Shown here piece by piece: positions 62,301 to 64,000 of a DNA stretch of 64,000 bases (its first letter is position 1; each line of letters starts with the position of its first letter). The notes beneath the pieces were generated by a model, which saw only the letters and a list, made by a program, of their open reading frames with translations, was not told where the DNA came from and did no database searches. A program made the translations under genes and the position numbers. The DNA is from Mycobacterium gordonae. GTDB lineage: Bacteria; Actinomycetota; Actinomycetes; Mycobacteriales; Mycobacteriaceae. Location of the stretch: contig NZ_CP070973.1 of NCBI RefSeq assembly GCF_017086405.1, positions 2,666,001 through 2,730,000 on the forward strand. The letters are read 5' to 3'.

Positions 62301-62784
62301 CACAGGCAGCGGTGCCACGGTCGGTGCCGGCGGCAACGGCGGTGCCGGCGGTGCCGGCGGGCTCGGTGTCGACGGCGGGCCCACCACGGGCGGCGGTGAC
62401 GCCGGTGGTGGTGGCGCCGGTGGCGCGGGCGGTAACGCCGGTGGCGCGGCCGGGATCAGTGGCAGCGGCGGCGCCGGCGGTGCCGGCGGCGCGGGCGGCA
62501 ATGGCGGCAGCGGCTCCAGCAAGGCCGGCGGCAACGGCGGCAACGGCGGCCTCGGTGGTTCGGCCGGCGGCGTGGGCACCGGCGGCAAGGGTGGCAACGG
62601 CGGAGCCGCCGGTGCCGGCGGTAACGGTGCGGCTCCTGCGGGCGTCGGCGGCAACGGCGGCAACGGCGGCAATGGCGGCAACGGCAATGGCGCGATCGGC
62701 GGTGTAGGAGGCGCCGCCGGAGCGGCCGGCACAGGTCCCGGCGGTAGCGGAAAGAGCGGCACCAAAGGCAACGACGGCAGCTAG
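59388..62784 (+). pseudogene. PE_PGRS pseudogene: truncated PE start joined out of frame to a long PGRS tract
   Basis: The start is good (AGGAGGG then ATG 59388) and the first 23 residues, MSPFLIAVPDALVAASADLT plus GIG, are a PE-domain beginning. After about 59456 the sequence jumps to PGRS DNA and the frame becomes WRGRRWRRWRGCGG and stops at 59502. The PGRS proper (GGAAGGGAGGAGAVGSGG and on) is in another frame, open to the stop at 62782-62784 (over 1,100 codons). The rest of the PE domain and the linker (about 75-115 codons) are missing. A deletion at the PE/PGRS junction explains it. The 3-prime end SGKSGTKGNDGS is a normal PGRS end. Confidence 0.75.
59692..62470 (+). repeat. 570-bp (190-codon) super-repeat inside the PGRS tract
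   Basis: The marker AG(C/T)GTG(C/T)TG, encoding SVLP, recurs at 59692, 60262, 60832, 61402 and 61972: four exact intervals of 570 bases, a multiple of three. A sixth copy at 62221 follows after 249 bases, so the last unit is shortened. Each unit has the same order of motifs: SVLPTAP, GSGATVGAGG, GVDGGPTTGGGN, a GISGSGG block, then GSG(K/T)AGG. It shows expansion by whole-unit duplication, followed by drift. Confidence 0.85.
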
Positions 62785-62805
62785 ACATCCCAGGTGGTTA
62801 AGTCG

Positions 62806-64000
62806 TCAAGCTGCTGCGGGGGTTTGGCGGTGGGCCCAAGCTGTGTATTCGTCGTATGGCGTGTGGTGGCGTAGGCAGCCGTGGAGGATGCCGACGAGTC
62901 GGTTGCCGAGGGCGCGTAGGGCCTGATGGTGGGTGTCACCCTTGGCGCGGTGCTGGTCGTAGAAGGCGCGGGCACCGGGGCTTCTGGTGAGGGCGCAGAA
63001 TGCCCATTGATCGAGCGCGTCGTAGAGACGTCTGTTGCGGGCGTGGCGGGCCAGCACGGCACGTTTTCGGCCTGATGCGATGGTCAACGGTGATGTTCCG
63101 GCGTAGTTCTTGCGACACTTGGCAGTGGTGTAGCGGTTCGGGTCATCCCCGAACTCACCGAGCACCCGGGCGCCGAGCACAACACCAAGTCCTGGCAGGG
63201 AACGGTAGATGTCGGCGTCCGGGTGTTTCTCAAAATGGTCGGCCAGCGCGGTCTCGAGCTCGTCGATCTGAACATTGAGTGCGGCGATCACATGGACCGC
63301 TGCAGTCGTGGTGGCGCCGAAGGCAGTAGCCACCGCTGGGGGTGCTGTGAGGTGTTCGCGACGCAAAATGGTCTGAATCTGCCCAGCGCGTGTCTCGATA
63401 TTGCGTTGCCGGCCAGCCGCTTTGAGCGCTGAGCCGATCTTCGACAGGCTCAACCGAGCGCCCTGTTTAGGAGTGGGTGCGCGACTCAAGACTGCCAACG
63501 CGTCACCGTCGGTGAGGGATTCGAAGGCCTCCAGGGCGGCGGGGTAGTACTCCCGCAGGCCGCTGCGCAGCATGTTGGCATGGCGCGTCCGTGCCCAGAT
63601 CAAGCTCTGATGGGTACGGGCCAGCACCTTGATCGCCTCGGCATCGGCGCTGTCGCCGGCGATCCGGCGGTGGTTGTGCCGATCGGTTCGGACCAGGTCA
63701 GCGAGCACTTTGGCGTCCCCGGCATCGGACTTCGCACCCGAAACATGGTGGCGATCGCGGTAGCGGGCCGCCGCCATCGGGTTGATCGCCCACACCTGAT
63801 AACCGGCTGCTGCCAACGCCGAGACCCACAGGCCACGATCGGTCTCGATGCCGATCATCACCTGGTCGGGTTCCTCGGCGTGTGCGGCAACCAATTCGTG
63901 TAAGGTGCCAATCCCTAGTAAGCCCTCGGGTAATCGCCGGGCTGCCAATCGTTGGCCAGCCTCGTCCATCAGATACACGTCGTGATGGTCTTCGGCCCAG
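62806..64000 (-). CDS. IS110-family transposase, cut by window edge
   Basis: The frame is open to the right edge, so the N-terminus is missing. The visible part (over 395 residues) begins WAEDHHDVYLMDEAG, the first acidic motif of the DEDD nuclease domain, followed by IGIETDRGLWVSALAAAGYQ, NPMAAARYRDRHHVSGAKSD and AGDAKVLADLVRTD (second acidic block). The C-terminal part has SLPGLGVVLGARVLGEFGDD and CRKNYAGTSPLTIASGRKR, the IS116/IS110/IS902 region with a serine thought to attack DNA. It ends 21 bases from the PE_PGRS stop, so the IS may have inserted at the edge of the PGRS region. IS110 elements usually lack inverted ends. Confidence 0.88.
   Translation of the reverse strand, partial: WAEDHHDVYLMDEAGQRLAARRLPEGLLGIGTLHELVAAHAEEPDQVMIGIETDRGLWVSALAAAGYQVWAINPMAAARYRDRHHVSGAKSDAGDAKVLADLVRTDRHNHRRIAGDSADAEAIKVLARTHQSLIWARTRHANMLRSGLREYYPAALEAFESLTDGDALAVLSRAPTPKQGARLSLSKIGSALKAAGRQRNIETRAGQIQTILRREHLTAPPAVATAFGATTTAAVHVIAALNVQIDELETALADHFEKHPDADIYRSLPGLGVVLGARVLGEFGDDPNRYTTAKCRKNYAGTSPLTIASGRKRAVLARHARNRRLYDALDQWAFCALTRSPGARAFYDQHRAKGDTHHQALRALGNRLVGILHGCLRHHTPYDEYTAWAHRQTPAAA

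Noticed and set aside
59692..62470. Regular repeats considered as CRISPR or minisatellite
   Set aside because: Repeats are coding PGRS units with 570-base period and no constant short spacer; no cas genes nearby.
59655..62771. Pro-rich minus-strand frames and Ala/Arg-rich plus-strand frames in the second PGRS tract
   Set aside because: Artefacts of the GGC/GGT repeat in other frames; only the Gly/Ala frame keeps PGRS features.

Overview
The window is chromosomal DNA from a high-GC slow-growing Mycobacterium. It is recognisable from LexA, IdeR, SigB, SigA, PpgK, SuhB, Dut, CeoB/C, Dxs, HemE, AftC and ClpC2 homologues in almost the same order as the M. tuberculosis Rv2721c-Rv2667 stretch (inverted here), and from two long PE_PGRS-type loci. 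M. tuberculosis names are used by recollection of protein sequence and gene order; no database search was run.

Layout. 1-14.8 kb: sunset-domain protein (partial), lexA/chiZ with SOS boxes, nrdR, nitrobindin-like protein, PhzF-like protein, an alpha/beta hydrolase, PAC2 protein, a lipoprotein serine protease, sthA, DUF4192, ideR, sigB with its stress promoter, small conserved proteins, a YihY membrane protein, RidA and a DUF4352-type lipoprotein. 14.76-24.78 kb: a 10-kb integrated element flanked by a perfect 21-bp repeat. The right copy is the last codons and stop of sigA and the left copy is an orphan, so the element sits in the 3-prime end of the housekeeping sigma-factor gene and has restored it. 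It carries an intact tyrosine integrase beside sigA, a RepA-like ATPase next to DnaA-box-like repeats, a WhiB-like regulator, an HK97-type prohead protease and major capsid protein, and no recognisable portal, terminase or tail genes. An opposing left module holds a second, split tyrosine recombinase and a large P-loop ATPase that looks like accessory, possibly anti-phage, cargo. The whole resembles a capsid-encoding phage satellite.

24.76-48.9 kb: sigA, ppgK, suhB, cei, dut and neighbours, a potassium/envelope group (ceoC, ceoB, an APC permease, a CPA1 antiporter), an RNA methyltransferase, dxs, a cytochrome P450 divergent from a 27-codon micro-ORF, an RNase D-like gene, echA15, and the hemE-hemY-hemQ operon of the coproporphyrin haem route. 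48.9-64 kb: a PE_PGRS gene, aftC-msrB, a TAP-family exported hydrolase with an altered nucleophile elbow, a RibD-like reductase, zapE, GNAT, a frameshifted clpC2 behind three 28-bp-spaced operator palindromes, a DUF732 protein, a rearranged PE_PGRS pseudogene with an exact 570-bp super-repeat, and an IS110-family transposase cut by the window edge.

No tRNA, rRNA or CRISPR array was seen. Protein-coding shadows in other frames were left out.
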